Source: Lysinibacillus sp. FSL W8-0992
GTDB lineage: Bacteria; Bacillota; Bacilli; Bacillales_A; Planococcaceae
DNA: 64,000 nucleotides
NCBI RefSeq assembly: GCF_038008685.1
Contig: NZ_JBBOZQ010000001.1
Location: 2,356,001 to 2,420,000, forward strand
Reading direction: 5' to 3'
Shown here: positions 54,165 to 62,191 of the stretch, in pieces
Numbering within the stretch: position 1 is the first letter of the stretch
How the letters are laid out: the number at the start of each line of letters is the position of its first letter
Notes under the pieces: generated by a model
Seen by the model: only the letters and a program-made list of their open reading frames with translations
Databases searched by the model: none
Told to the model about the DNA's origin: nothing
Program-made: the position numbers and the translations under genes

Positions 54165-54660
54165 TTTGCATCATCCTTTATTAGTTCATATTTCACCATT
54201 ATTTAGATAATAATAGTACAATTTACTAAAGCCATAATAACATATTCTTATGGGAAATATATTCATATTTGACTAGGATATTAAATTTCTACTATTTTAA
54301 ATTATTAGAAAATATTTTCATTATATTTGAAGAATGATTTGCTAACAGAAGATTACGTTGTTTTTTAACTTTTATTAATAGTTAGTCCATCGAAGGTCCT
54401 AGTAAAAAGATTTATTAATGTTTTCTTAATATAATTATATGTAAAATAGATACTATTAGCTATGAAAAAATAACATAATAAATTACTGTTTTTCTTATAA
54501 GTCTTTTTACTTATTTTTTATAATCAGAGATGTGTTTTAGACTATCTGAGAAACCCCTAATTTTTTGTAATGGGGGTTGTTGGTTATATAATGCATAACT
54601 CGTTATTACAATAAATAATAGGAGATAACGTCGATAGATTTTGAAATGGGAGGTGTTTAA
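54165..54660. other. 500-base AT-rich intergenic region
   Basis: A divergent promoter region between the decarboxylase and the DUF4179-like gene. The sequence is very AT-rich. A possible hairpin AACCCC / GGGGTT lies at about 54552-54577. No ORF or RNA gene is evident. Confidence 0.55.
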
Positions 54661-55527
54661 TTGCCAGTTGAGCCACATGTACATGAAGTCGACTATCTTG
54701 GAAAAAGTGGAAAACGAAAAAGATGGGTGATTATTGTAGTAAGTGTTTTAGTAGTTGCCGGTGTAATGTTGGCAAGTACTCGGTTCGTCTCCTCTATTTT
54801 TAATAAAAGTGATAAGTCGGATTTTTCGGCCTATAAAACACTTGTAGGTAAAACAACTAAAAATGATTTTGGGCAATTGACCTTAAATGAGGTGATGATT
54901 GATGATAATCAACTATTACTAAATGCAACATTTGAGCCAGCTAAAGGAATGAATTTCAACTATCAAGTATTTTTCTTTCCACAAGTACTAGTGAATGGGC
55001 AAGATTATATGGTTCGAAATGGGGGCCAGACCATTGCACAGTCAGCATCAACCTATACAATCTATAGCAGCGTGAAGATGCGTGATTTACCGAAAGATGA
55101 AATACTGCAACTTAAAATTCTTTATAACGATTGGAATTGGGAAAAACCAATCGAGGAGCCTTGGGCATTTGAAATCGAAGCTTCCCAAAAGCAATTGCAA
55201 GAGGATCGAAAAGTAATCGCTGTTAATAAAACTATTAAGCTGAATGACGGCCAAGAAATAAAAGTAGGTAATGTTGTTTCTACACCGATTTCTACTACGG
55301 TATATTTTGAAACGAAGGAAATATTGAATGAAACCATTGACTTTAAAATTTTAACTGAGTCAGGAAAAACATGGCGTCCTGACTCTTCATATACATTGAA
55401 TGAAGCGCATACAAAGTGGGGAGTTCGCTTTGATGCACAATATTTATCAGATAAAACATATAAGTTAATTCCTGTTACAACAGGGGATATTGAACTTGGG
55501 CCAGCTATCAAAATTCGTGGGAAATGA
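54661..55527 (+). CDS. Membrane-anchored DUF4179/DUF5643-like protein
   Basis: A 288-residue protein with a cytosolic tail of about 20 residues, one transmembrane helix (WVIIVVSVLVVAGVMLA) and an extracellular part with two beta domains. The first (FGQLTLNEVMIDDNQLLLNA) resembles DUF4179 and the second (GQEIKVGNVVSTPISTTVYF) resembles DUF5643. Such domains occur in anti-sigma-like surface proteins, but no sigma gene adjoins it. The start is TTG 54661 after GGGAGGTG. The function is unknown. Confidence 0.72.
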   Translation: MPVEPHVHEVDYLGKSGKRKRWVIIVVSVLVVAGVMLASTRFVSSIFNKSDKSDFSAYKTLVGKTTKNDFGQLTLNEVMIDDNQLLLNATFEPAKGMNFNYQVFFFPQVLVNGQDYMVRNGGQTIAQSASTYTIYSSVKMRDLPKDEILQLKILYNDWNWEKPIEEPWAFEIEASQKQLQEDRKVIAVNKTIKLNDGQEIKVGNVVSTPISTTVYFETKEILNETIDFKILTESGKTWRPDSSYTLNEAHTKWGVRFDAQYLSDKTYKLIPVTTGDIELGPAIKIRGK

Positions 55528-55545
55528 ATTTTATATTTCCATCCA

Positions 55546-55649
55546 GGCGATTCTCCAGTCTAACCGGCGATTCCCGGGTTTTTACAGGCGATTTCTCGTG
55601 TCTAACCGGCGATACCTGGGCTTCTATCGGCGATTTCACGGAGGGCTGT
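55546..55649 (+). repeat. Intergenic 21-bp repeat array, five copies
   Basis: GGCGAT begins each unit at 55546, 55566, 55587, 55608 and 55629, giving periods of 20, 21, 21 and 21 bases. The rest of each unit varies (for example TCTCCAGTCTAACC, TTCTCGTGTCTAACC). No CRISPR-like spacers are present. Open frames across it are a by-product of the 21-bp period. Confidence 0.8.
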
Positions 55650-55668
55650 GCCAGGCACGCAAACAATT
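55648..55668 (+). repeat. Dispersed 21-bp intergenic repeat, copy 2
   Basis: Identical to 2628-2648. It directly follows the 21-bp array. The next bases (CCCGCAGAAAGCAACCGCCG) resemble degenerate Bacillus intergenic repeats. Confidence 0.7.
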
Positions 55669-55716
55669 TCGTGTGCCCGCAGAAAGCAACCGCCGTAGCG
55701 GACATCAGGCGCAGCA

Positions 55717-55753
55717 AAAAAGTGTTAGATTGCAATCAATCTAACACTTTTTC
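55717..55753. terminator. Bidirectional terminator
   Basis: A perfect 16-bp stem (AAAAAGTGTTAGATTG with its complement at 55737-55752) has a 4-base loop. It separates the convergent DUF4179-like gene and the regulator gene. Confidence 0.92.
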
Positions 55754-55777
55754 TCTTTGACCCAGTCTCTTTTTATT

Positions 55778-57460
55778 TTAAATGAGCTCTTCTTTTTGAA
55801 TCGCGAGTTTTTTCATATGGTACTGCAATGATTGTCGGGATATATTTAATTGCTTCGCGGCAGCTGATATATTTCCATCACACTGTTGCAGCACTTTTCG
55901 AATGTACTGCTCTTCATTTGTATGCATAAGTGCTTTAAAAGGGCGCTTTTTTGAAGGGGCTCCTTTTATGGATATTTTATTTTTTAAATAACGTGGCAGC
56001 ATATCTTCTGTAATATCGCTGTCAGAGCTTGCTTGTATTACGAGGTTTTCTATTAAATGCTCCAGTTCACGTACATTGCCTGGCCAATCATAGGCTACAA
56101 GTATCTGATAAAGTTCAGGTTTAATGGTGATATTGGCCTTCATATATTTCAGCACATTTTTATGTAAAAAATGCTGGATAAAGAAAAGTATATCCTCTGG
56201 TCTCTCACGCAGTGGGGGGATATATATACTTGAATGAGCAATGCGATAAAATAGGTCAAGTCGCATTCGCTCGCCAACAGTAAGAAGCTCAGGGTCTTCA
56301 TTGGATGCGCTAAACACAGTACATTCAATAGGGATAAGTGTATTACTGCCAACACGTCGAACAGCACGTTCTTGTAAGACACGCATTAATTTTGGTTGAA
56401 GCTCCATTGGTAGTGAATTGATTTCGTCTAGAAAAAGTGTCCCATCTTTTGCATATTCAAAAAGACCTTCTTGATTTGTAGCACCAGTAAATGCCCCTTT
56501 AACTGAGCCGAAAAGCGTGCTCTCCAACAGCGAAACAGGGATGGCAGCACAATTTATCGCAACGAAGGGCTTTGTTACGCGTGGGCTTAAATTATGCATA
56601 CTTTGAGCAAATAATTCTTTACCTGTCCCAGTTTCACCGACAATTAACGTATCAGTATTATAATTTGCAATATTTTTAGCTTCGGATATTGTTTGAAGGA
56701 GCTCGTCACTGTTTCCTTTTATATCTTGGAATGTGTAAATCGTACCGTTATTACGTTTGACTTCTTCTGGTACCTCCATTGTTTCACGTTTGGAATCCAA
56801 TGTTTGTTGTAATTGATTTCGTAAGCTTTTTTCCGTATGTGTAATTGAAAAAACACCAATTGTTTTATTATCCTTTTGAATCGGGAAAGAACTGTAGCCT
56901 ACAAATTTAGGTTCATTTTCTGAATAGGCATGAGCTCTGTATTTCGTATAAATTGGTTTCGCTGTTTTTAAAATATGATTATGCTCTGATAGTCTACGAT
57001 CTTGATAGTTGTATGCATCCCACAGCTTCTTGCCAAGCATGTCCTCTTTTTTATGCTCCTCCATTTTAGCAAGTGCCTCATTGTAATAAATAATGTCCCC
57101 ATCTTCATTGCTTACAATGATCCCTTCATCTAAATGCTCAATAATTTCCTCTAGGACAAAAACTTTATTTTGTAATGAATACTGGAAATCTATTAAGTTT
57201 TCTACTGAAACAATAAAAAATTGCTCTTGAAAATAAAAAGGCTCTATTGTAAAAGATAAAAGCTGTTCTTGTATTTGCAATTGTTGCGGCTGATGCAAGC
57301 TTGTCACATCAATGGCAGCAAAGATTTCTATTGGCATATCAACTTGAATATTTAACGAGATACTTTCATTGAAATGCCACCATTTCACCTTGAAAGAGTT
57401 GTCTAGTGCAATGATATTCGCGCCTAAAAATGCTGTATAACGCTGCAATTCCTTAATCAT
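55778..57460 (-). CDS. Sigma-54-dependent enhancer-binding regulator (PAS/AAA+/Fis)
   Basis: A 560-residue activator. An N-terminal sensor region of about 100 residues is followed by a PAS domain (about 110-215), an AAA+ domain with Walker A GETGTGKE and the sigma-54 contact loop GAFTGA in VKGAFTGATN, Walker B LFLDEIN and an R-finger region. A C-terminal Fis-type helix-turn-helix (GNISAAAKQLNISRQSLQYH) ends it. It resembles RocR/LevR-type regulators of Bacillus. It is divergent from the hut-like operon, whose sigma-54 promoter it presumably activates. Confidence 0.93.
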   Translation of the reverse strand: MIKELQRYTAFLGANIIALDNSFKVKWWHFNESISLNIQVDMPIEIFAAIDVTSLHQPQQLQIQEQLLSFTIEPFYFQEQFFIVSVENLIDFQYSLQNKVFVLEEIIEHLDEGIIVSNEDGDIIYYNEALAKMEEHKKEDMLGKKLWDAYNYQDRRLSEHNHILKTAKPIYTKYRAHAYSENEPKFVGYSSFPIQKDNKTIGVFSITHTEKSLRNQLQQTLDSKRETMEVPEEVKRNNGTIYTFQDIKGNSDELLQTISEAKNIANYNTDTLIVGETGTGKELFAQSMHNLSPRVTKPFVAINCAAIPVSLLESTLFGSVKGAFTGATNQEGLFEYAKDGTLFLDEINSLPMELQPKLMRVLQERAVRRVGSNTLIPIECTVFSASNEDPELLTVGERMRLDLFYRIAHSSIYIPPLRERPEDILFFIQHFLHKNVLKYMKANITIKPELYQILVAYDWPGNVRELEHLIENLVIQASSDSDITEDMLPRYLKNKISIKGAPSKKRPFKALMHTNEEQYIRKVLQQCDGNISAAAKQLNISRQSLQYHMKKLAIQKEELI

Positions 57461-57483
57461 ACAAAAACCTACTTTCTCTCGTT

Positions 57484-57499
57484 ATTTTGCATGCAAAAT
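57484..57499. promoter_or_regulatory. 16-bp perfect palindrome upstream of regulator
   Basis: ATTTTGCATGCAAAAT is a perfect palindrome 24 bases before the regulator start. It overlaps the first TGCAAAA...TCTGC repeat and could serve autoregulation. Confidence 0.5.
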
Positions 57500-57507
57500 T
57501 TATCTGC
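57492..57507 (+). promoter_or_regulatory. Candidate upstream activator site 1
   Basis: TGCAAAATTTATCTGC is repeated with one substitution at 57571-57586. The two copies are 79 bases apart and lie about 205 and 126 bases before the sigma-54 -24 element, a normal distance for enhancer-binding proteins. Confidence 0.55.
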
Positions 57508-57531
57508 TTTGTCTTTAATCGTATCACAAAT

Positions 57532-57562
57532 ATTTTCTGAATAAAAACAATATACAGAAAAT
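57532..57562. promoter_or_regulatory. Inverted repeat between the two activator sites
   Basis: ATTTTCTG (57532-57539) and CAGAAAAT (57555-57562) form an 8-bp inverted repeat separated by 15 bases. It may be a further regulator site. Confidence 0.35.
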
Positions 57563-57570
57563 TAAAGAGG

Positions 57571-57586
57571 TGCAAAAATTATCTGC
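57571..57586 (+). promoter_or_regulatory. Candidate upstream activator site 2
   Basis: TGCAAAAATTATCTGC is the second copy of the direct repeat, closer to the sigma-54 promoter. Confidence 0.55.
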
Positions 57587-57694
57587 AGTTACTTTCCAAT
57601 TCGTGACAATAACAAATGCCGAATATGTATGTACTTCATGTTGGAAACGCTATGAATATCACTTTTTATTAAATTTTTTGTGTGTTTTTAAAAG

Positions 57695-57711
57695 TTGGCA
57701 CGCTATTTGCA
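57695..57711 (+). promoter_or_regulatory. Sigma-54 promoter of the hut-like operon
   Basis: TTGGCACGCTATTTGCA fits the -24/-12 consensus TGGCAC-N5-TTGCW exactly. It is 41 bases upstream of the urocanase start and its ribosome site AAGGAGG. With the divergent enhancer-binding gene it leaves little doubt about sigma-54 control. Confidence 0.92.
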
Positions 57712-57751
57712 TTATTAAAGTGTGTAGTCACAAAAAAAGGAGGAATTATCA

Positions 57752-59467
57752 ATGACAAAACCAGAAATTTTATATTCAGTAAAGGCTCAGCGAGGAAATA
57801 CATTACGATGCAAAGGTTGGCGTCAAGAAGTTATTTTAAGAATGCTAGAAAATAATATGGAAAATGCTGAAAAACCTGAAGAACTCGTGATATACGGCGG
57901 GATTGGGAAGGCAGCTCGTAACTGGGAGTCCTATCATGCCATTGTAGATTCCTTAAAAAATTTAGAAGATGATGAAACACTTGTTGTGCAATCTGGGATG
58001 CCAGTTGCTGTTTTTAAAACTCATAAATATGCACCAACTGTTGTTATGGCGACGACAAATATTATGAAGGCAGATTGGCCAACATTTTATGATTTGCAAG
58101 GAAAGAACTTAACAATGTATGCCAATTATACAGCGGCACCTTGGGAATATATCGGTACACAAGGTGTCATTCAAGGGACATTTGAAACGCTTTCGGCAAT
58201 TGCGCGATTGCATTATAACGATTCACTTGTTGGGAAAATTTTATTGACTGCTGGTGCAGGCGGTATGGGTGGCAACCAGACACGTGCGATGACAATGCAT
58301 GGTGGAGTAGCTATTTTATGTGATTCTAATATCGACATTATTAATCGCCGTATTGAAAAGGGCTTTATTGATATTGTTGTAGATTCATTAGAAGAGGCGA
58401 TTGAACTAGCAAAAACAAAAGCGGCTGCTGGAGAAGCGCTTGGCATAGCGGTGGTAGGTAATGCAGCAGATATTTTCGAAAAAACATTAGAACTTGGCTT
58501 CCTACCACATATTGCAACATCTATGACACCTGCACATGACCCCATTGCCTATTTACCAGCTGGATACAGTGTTGAAGAGGCAGACGCGCTACGTGATAAA
58601 GATCGTCTAGCATACTTAGAAAAAGCACGCCATACGATGATTCGCGAGCTGAAGGCATTAATAGCATTACTTGATAAAGGCGTTCACTCGTTTGAATATG
58701 GCACAAGTATTCGTAAAGAATGTATTGATGCTGGATTTGATGAGAAAGAGGCGAAGCGTTTACCTGGATTTGTAGCAGAATATATTCGTCCATTATTCTG
58801 CGAGGGACGTGGGCCATTCCGTTGGATTTGTATGTCCGGTGAAGCTGAGGATTTACGTAAAATAGACGATATGATTTTAGCAAAATTTAGTGATGATTTA
58901 CTTGTTACGCGCTGGATAAAGTTAGCGAAGGAGCATATTCCGATAGAAGCTTTACCTGCTCGTATTTGTTATATGGGCTTTGGACAGCGTAAAAAGTTCG
59001 CTTTGGAAGTTAACGATATGATACGCCGAGGGGAGTTAAGTGGACCTGTCGCCTTCTCTCGCGATAATTTAGATTCTGGTTCTATAGTCAATCCAACGTT
59101 TGAATCTGAAAATATGAAAGATGGTGGAGATTTAATTTCTGACTGGCCAGTTTTAAATGGCTTATTAAATGCAGTTGGGATGTGTGATTTAATCGCTCTT
59201 CAAGCTAACTATTCAATGGGAGAGGCCGTTCATACAGGTGTGACGATGATTGCTGATGGAACAGAAGAATCGGATATGCGCTTAGAAGTAGCGATGACAG
59301 TAGATTCTGGTATAGGGGTTGTACGTCATGCACAAGCGGGCTATGAAACAGCAAAAGATGTAGCGAATGGTAAAGGGAAATTAACCGATGAAAGCATTCA
59401 AATCCCATTATGGTGGGAGCCAACAGCTACGTTTGGTCCGAAAGATTTAGTAAAAGAAAAAGTGTAA
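57752..59467 (+). CDS. Urocanate hydratase family protein, divergent
   Basis: A 571-residue HutU-family protein. It keeps YGGIGKAARNWES, the NAD-binding TAGAGGMGGNQ and the Cys in LPARICYMG (Cys 406). It departs from canonical HutU at two places near the active site: usual GRDHLDSGS is SRDNLDSGS (Asn 439), and the loop LHHGGGVGMG is shortened to LQANYSMG. Canonical urocanases of about 550 residues hydrate urocanate to imidazolonepropionate. The changes suggest a modified urocanate, for example thiourocanate or a methylurocanate; this is inference. First gene of the sigma-54 operon. Confidence 0.85.
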   Translation: MTKPEILYSVKAQRGNTLRCKGWRQEVILRMLENNMENAEKPEELVIYGGIGKAARNWESYHAIVDSLKNLEDDETLVVQSGMPVAVFKTHKYAPTVVMATTNIMKADWPTFYDLQGKNLTMYANYTAAPWEYIGTQGVIQGTFETLSAIARLHYNDSLVGKILLTAGAGGMGGNQTRAMTMHGGVAILCDSNIDIINRRIEKGFIDIVVDSLEEAIELAKTKAAAGEALGIAVVGNAADIFEKTLELGFLPHIATSMTPAHDPIAYLPAGYSVEEADALRDKDRLAYLEKARHTMIRELKALIALLDKGVHSFEYGTSIRKECIDAGFDEKEAKRLPGFVAEYIRPLFCEGRGPFRWICMSGEAEDLRKIDDMILAKFSDDLLVTRWIKLAKEHIPIEALPARICYMGFGQRKKFALEVNDMIRRGELSGPVAFSRDNLDSGSIVNPTFESENMKDGGDLISDWPVLNGLLNAVGMCDLIALQANYSMGEAVHTGVTMIADGTEESDMRLEVAMTVDSGIGVVRHAQAGYETAKDVANGKGKLTDESIQIPLWWEPTATFGPKDLVKEKV

Positions 59468-59545
59468 TGTATTTGTGGAAAAGAGGCTGGTGCAACAACT
59501 AATGAGAAACGCTGGCCTCTTGTTCATTAAAAAGGAGGAATGTAC

Positions 59546-60898
59546 ATGAAAAAAGCAGATATGACACCTGTGGATTTTGATAGTCTTCTAGTTGACGTCG
59601 CTCCTAATTATAAGAAATCAGCCATCTACAAATTTTTTGCTTTTAGCTTGTTCGGCATTTTCATGTTCTTTATCTCTATTACCTTAAATGGTAAGAAGAC
59701 AATACCGCTCGATCATTTAGTAACCTTTATCAGGACGCAGTTTTCGTCAGTTATTGTTTACTATATTTTAGTCATTGTTGTTGCGGGTGCTGTTTACCCT
59801 TTTTATAAAAAAACGTGGAATCGATCCGTTGTCGAAATGGTCATTTCTACATTGAAAATAATGGGGGCTATCGCTTCCGTTTTAGTTGTTTTCAAAATTG
59901 GTCCGAGCTGGCTGTTAGCTGCAGATATGGGACCCTATTGGTACAACTCACTACTTACGCCAATCGGTGTTTTAGTTCCAATTGGTGCCATATTTTTAGC
60001 TATGTTGGTCGGTTATGGCTTGCTGGAGTTTATCGGTATTTTAGTGCAGCCGATTATGCGACCAATTTGGAAAACACCTGGTCGCTCCGCCATTGATGCA
60101 GTTGCCTCCTTTGTCGGGAGCTATTCCATCGGTTTATTAATTACTAACCGCATTTATAAGGAAGGAAAGTATACAACAAAAGAAGCGGTCATTATTGCTA
60201 CAGGATTTTCGACAGTTTCAGTTACCTTTATGATTGTTGTTGCAAAAACACTTGGATTAATGGATATTTGGAATCTTTATTTTTGGGTGACCTTCCTCGT
60301 GACCTTTTTAGTAACAGCCATTAGTGTTCGGATTTGGCCAATTCGTAATATGAGTACGGACTATTACAACCAGATGGATGGGGATGTGGAGAAAATTGTA
60401 AAGGAGAAGCGTTTGCAGTGTGCATGGAGAGAGGCGTTACAGACGGCTGAAAATGCGCCGAATCTGTGGCAAAGTATGAAGGACAATGTGAAAGATGGCT
60501 TAGTGATGGCAATGGGGATACTACCAACAATTATGTCAATCGGCTTAATCGGTCTATGGCTTGTCAATAACACGCCTATATTTGATTATGCAGCTTATTT
60601 GTTTGTACCTATTACTTACTTACTACAAATAGCCGAGCCATTAATTGTGGCAAAAGCGGCCGTCATTAATTTAATCGATATGTTTTTACCTTCACTTGTT
60701 GCTGTTGATAGTGCAATAGAGACGCGATTCATTGTTGGAACGTTATCGATATCTGCTATTCTCTTCTTCTCTGCATTAATTCCTTGTATTCTATCAACGG
60801 AAATTCCTATTTCTTTAGGCAAAATGATTGCGGTATGGTTTGTACGAACAGTTTTAACGCTCATGATCGTCACGCCTATCGCCTATTTACTATTGTAA
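59546..60898 (+). CDS. YjiH family transporter-like membrane protein
   Basis: A 450-residue polytopic protein with about ten helices and a nucleoside-recognition (Gate) domain: LLEFIGILVQPIMRPIW, GRSAIDAVASFVGSYSIGLL and GFSTVSVTFMIVVAKTLGL. YjiH-type proteins are often encoded in histidine and amino-acid catabolic operons and probably import the substrate. ATG 59546 follows AAAGGAGG; ATG 59540 is too close. A weak hairpin (AAGAGGC / GCCTCTT, 59481-59521) after the upstream gene could lower its expression. Confidence 0.85.
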   Translation: MKKADMTPVDFDSLLVDVAPNYKKSAIYKFFAFSLFGIFMFFISITLNGKKTIPLDHLVTFIRTQFSSVIVYYILVIVVAGAVYPFYKKTWNRSVVEMVISTLKIMGAIASVLVVFKIGPSWLLAADMGPYWYNSLLTPIGVLVPIGAIFLAMLVGYGLLEFIGILVQPIMRPIWKTPGRSAIDAVASFVGSYSIGLLITNRIYKEGKYTTKEAVIIATGFSTVSVTFMIVVAKTLGLMDIWNLYFWVTFLVTFLVTAISVRIWPIRNMSTDYYNQMDGDVEKIVKEKRLQCAWREALQTAENAPNLWQSMKDNVKDGLVMAMGILPTIMSIGLIGLWLVNNTPIFDYAAYLFVPITYLLQIAEPLIVAKAAVINLIDMFLPSLVAVDSAIETRFIVGTLSISAILFFSALIPCILSTEIPISLGKMIAVWFVRTVLTLMIVTPIAYLLL

Positions 60899-60910
60899 AG
60901 GAGTGGTCGT

Positions 60911-62176
60911 GTGTTAAAAAGACCAGACATGATAATTCAAAATGCAGCACAAATATTGCCTTGTACAGGTGACAACATGCAAGACTTTCAAGTTTTAACC
61001 GATCAAGCAGTTGTTATAGATGGTCAAAAAATCATCGATATTTGTAGCCATCAACAGCTTGTACAACGATATGTAGTTGATAACAATAACAGTATTGATG
61101 CAAGTGGGAAAGTAGTCGCTCCTGGCTATATTGATGCGCACACACATCTCGTATTTCATGGTAGTCGAGTAGAGGAGTACGCTGCAAAACTCACTGGTAA
61201 TATTGCAGATAATTTAAAAAAGCTTGCTATAACGACAGGACCAAATCGAACAATCGAACTTACGCGAGATACTTCTGAGGAAGAGCTTTTGGAACAAGCG
61301 AAAAAACGAATAATGACGATGCTTAAACACGGGACAACAACAGTAGAGAGTAAAAGTGGCTACGGTTTAACACTAGAAAGTGAGCTGAAAATTTTACGTG
61401 TAGGTCGACGTTTAAACGACCAGACAGCCATTGATGTGGTTAATACATTTCTAGGTGCGCACGGTATTCCAGATCATTTAACAAAGGAACAGTATGTGAA
61501 TGAAATTGTTGATGTTATGATTCCGCAAGTAGCTCAACATAATTTAGCAGAGTTCTGTGATGTTTGGTGTGATGAAGGCTATTTTACTGAACTTGAATCG
61601 GAGCGTATTTTACAAGCGGGCTTAGCACATGGATTATTACCAAAAATTCATGCAGATGCCTATTCGTATATCGGTGGTTCAGATTTAGCTGCACGTATGA
61701 AAATGATTTCCATTGACCATCTCAATTACACACCCGAGACCGTAATGGCCCAACTAGCGAAATCCGGAGTCGTCGGTGTATTAATGCCTGCATTAGATTT
61801 TGCCGTTGCCCATCACAAACCATTTGATGCTCGTAAAATGCTCGATAATGGTATGCATATAGCGCTAGCAACAGATATGTGCCCTGCTTGTTATACAACT
61901 TCTATGTCCTTTGTTATAAATCTAGCATGTAGACTTTATCAATTTTCAGTAGAGGAAGCCATTAAGGCAGCGACAAAAATGGCCGCAAAGGCTCTAAATC
62001 TTACAGATAGAGGGACGTTAGAAATTGGAAAAATGGCAGATATTCAAATATGGGATGTGCCAAATTATAAGCATGTAGCATATGAACTTGGGACGAATAT
62101 TGTAGATACGGTTATAAAAAGAGGGCAAGTTGTCATCAGTAAAGGGTCATGGGCAATGGAAAGTACATTCAGTTAG
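60911..62176 (+). CDS. Imidazolonepropionase family protein, divergent
   Basis: A 421-residue amidohydrolase. HTHLVFHGSR (His 77, His 79), HGTTTVESKSGYGL, GAHGIPDHL, KIHADA (His 247) and ATDMCPACY (Asp 322) follow the HutI order. Canonical HutI has HADE, with a catalytic Glu, a GGGI-x2-T segment after the first His pair, and TDFNPGSS; here these are HADA (Ala 250), a different segment, and TDMCPACYTT. The substrate is therefore probably not plain imidazolonepropionate, or the protein belongs to a distant clade. The start is GTG 60911 after AAAGGAGTGG. Confidence 0.85.
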   Translation: MLKRPDMIIQNAAQILPCTGDNMQDFQVLTDQAVVIDGQKIIDICSHQQLVQRYVVDNNNSIDASGKVVAPGYIDAHTHLVFHGSRVEEYAAKLTGNIADNLKKLAITTGPNRTIELTRDTSEEELLEQAKKRIMTMLKHGTTTVESKSGYGLTLESELKILRVGRRLNDQTAIDVVNTFLGAHGIPDHLTKEQYVNEIVDVMIPQVAQHNLAEFCDVWCDEGYFTELESERILQAGLAHGLLPKIHADAYSYIGGSDLAARMKMISIDHLNYTPETVMAQLAKSGVVGVLMPALDFAVAHHKPFDARKMLDNGMHIALATDMCPACYTTSMSFVINLACRLYQFSVEEAIKAATKMAAKALNLTDRGTLEIGKMADIQIWDVPNYKHVAYELGTNIVDTVIKRGQVVISKGSWAMESTFS

Positions 62177-62191
62177 AAGGGAGAACTAGTA

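Noticed and set aside
55546..55649. CRISPR-like array
   Set aside because: Units are 20-21 bp with no alternation of constant repeat and unique spacer, and no cas genes are present.
55490..55760. Overlapping ORFs in both directions across the 21-bp array
   Set aside because: They arise from the 21-bp period, which keeps all frames open; starts lack ribosome sites and one runs into the terminator.
57461..57751. HutP-type antiterminator leader before the urocanase gene
   Set aside because: No terminator-like stem or repeated UAG triplets were seen; the promoter is clearly of sigma-54 type.
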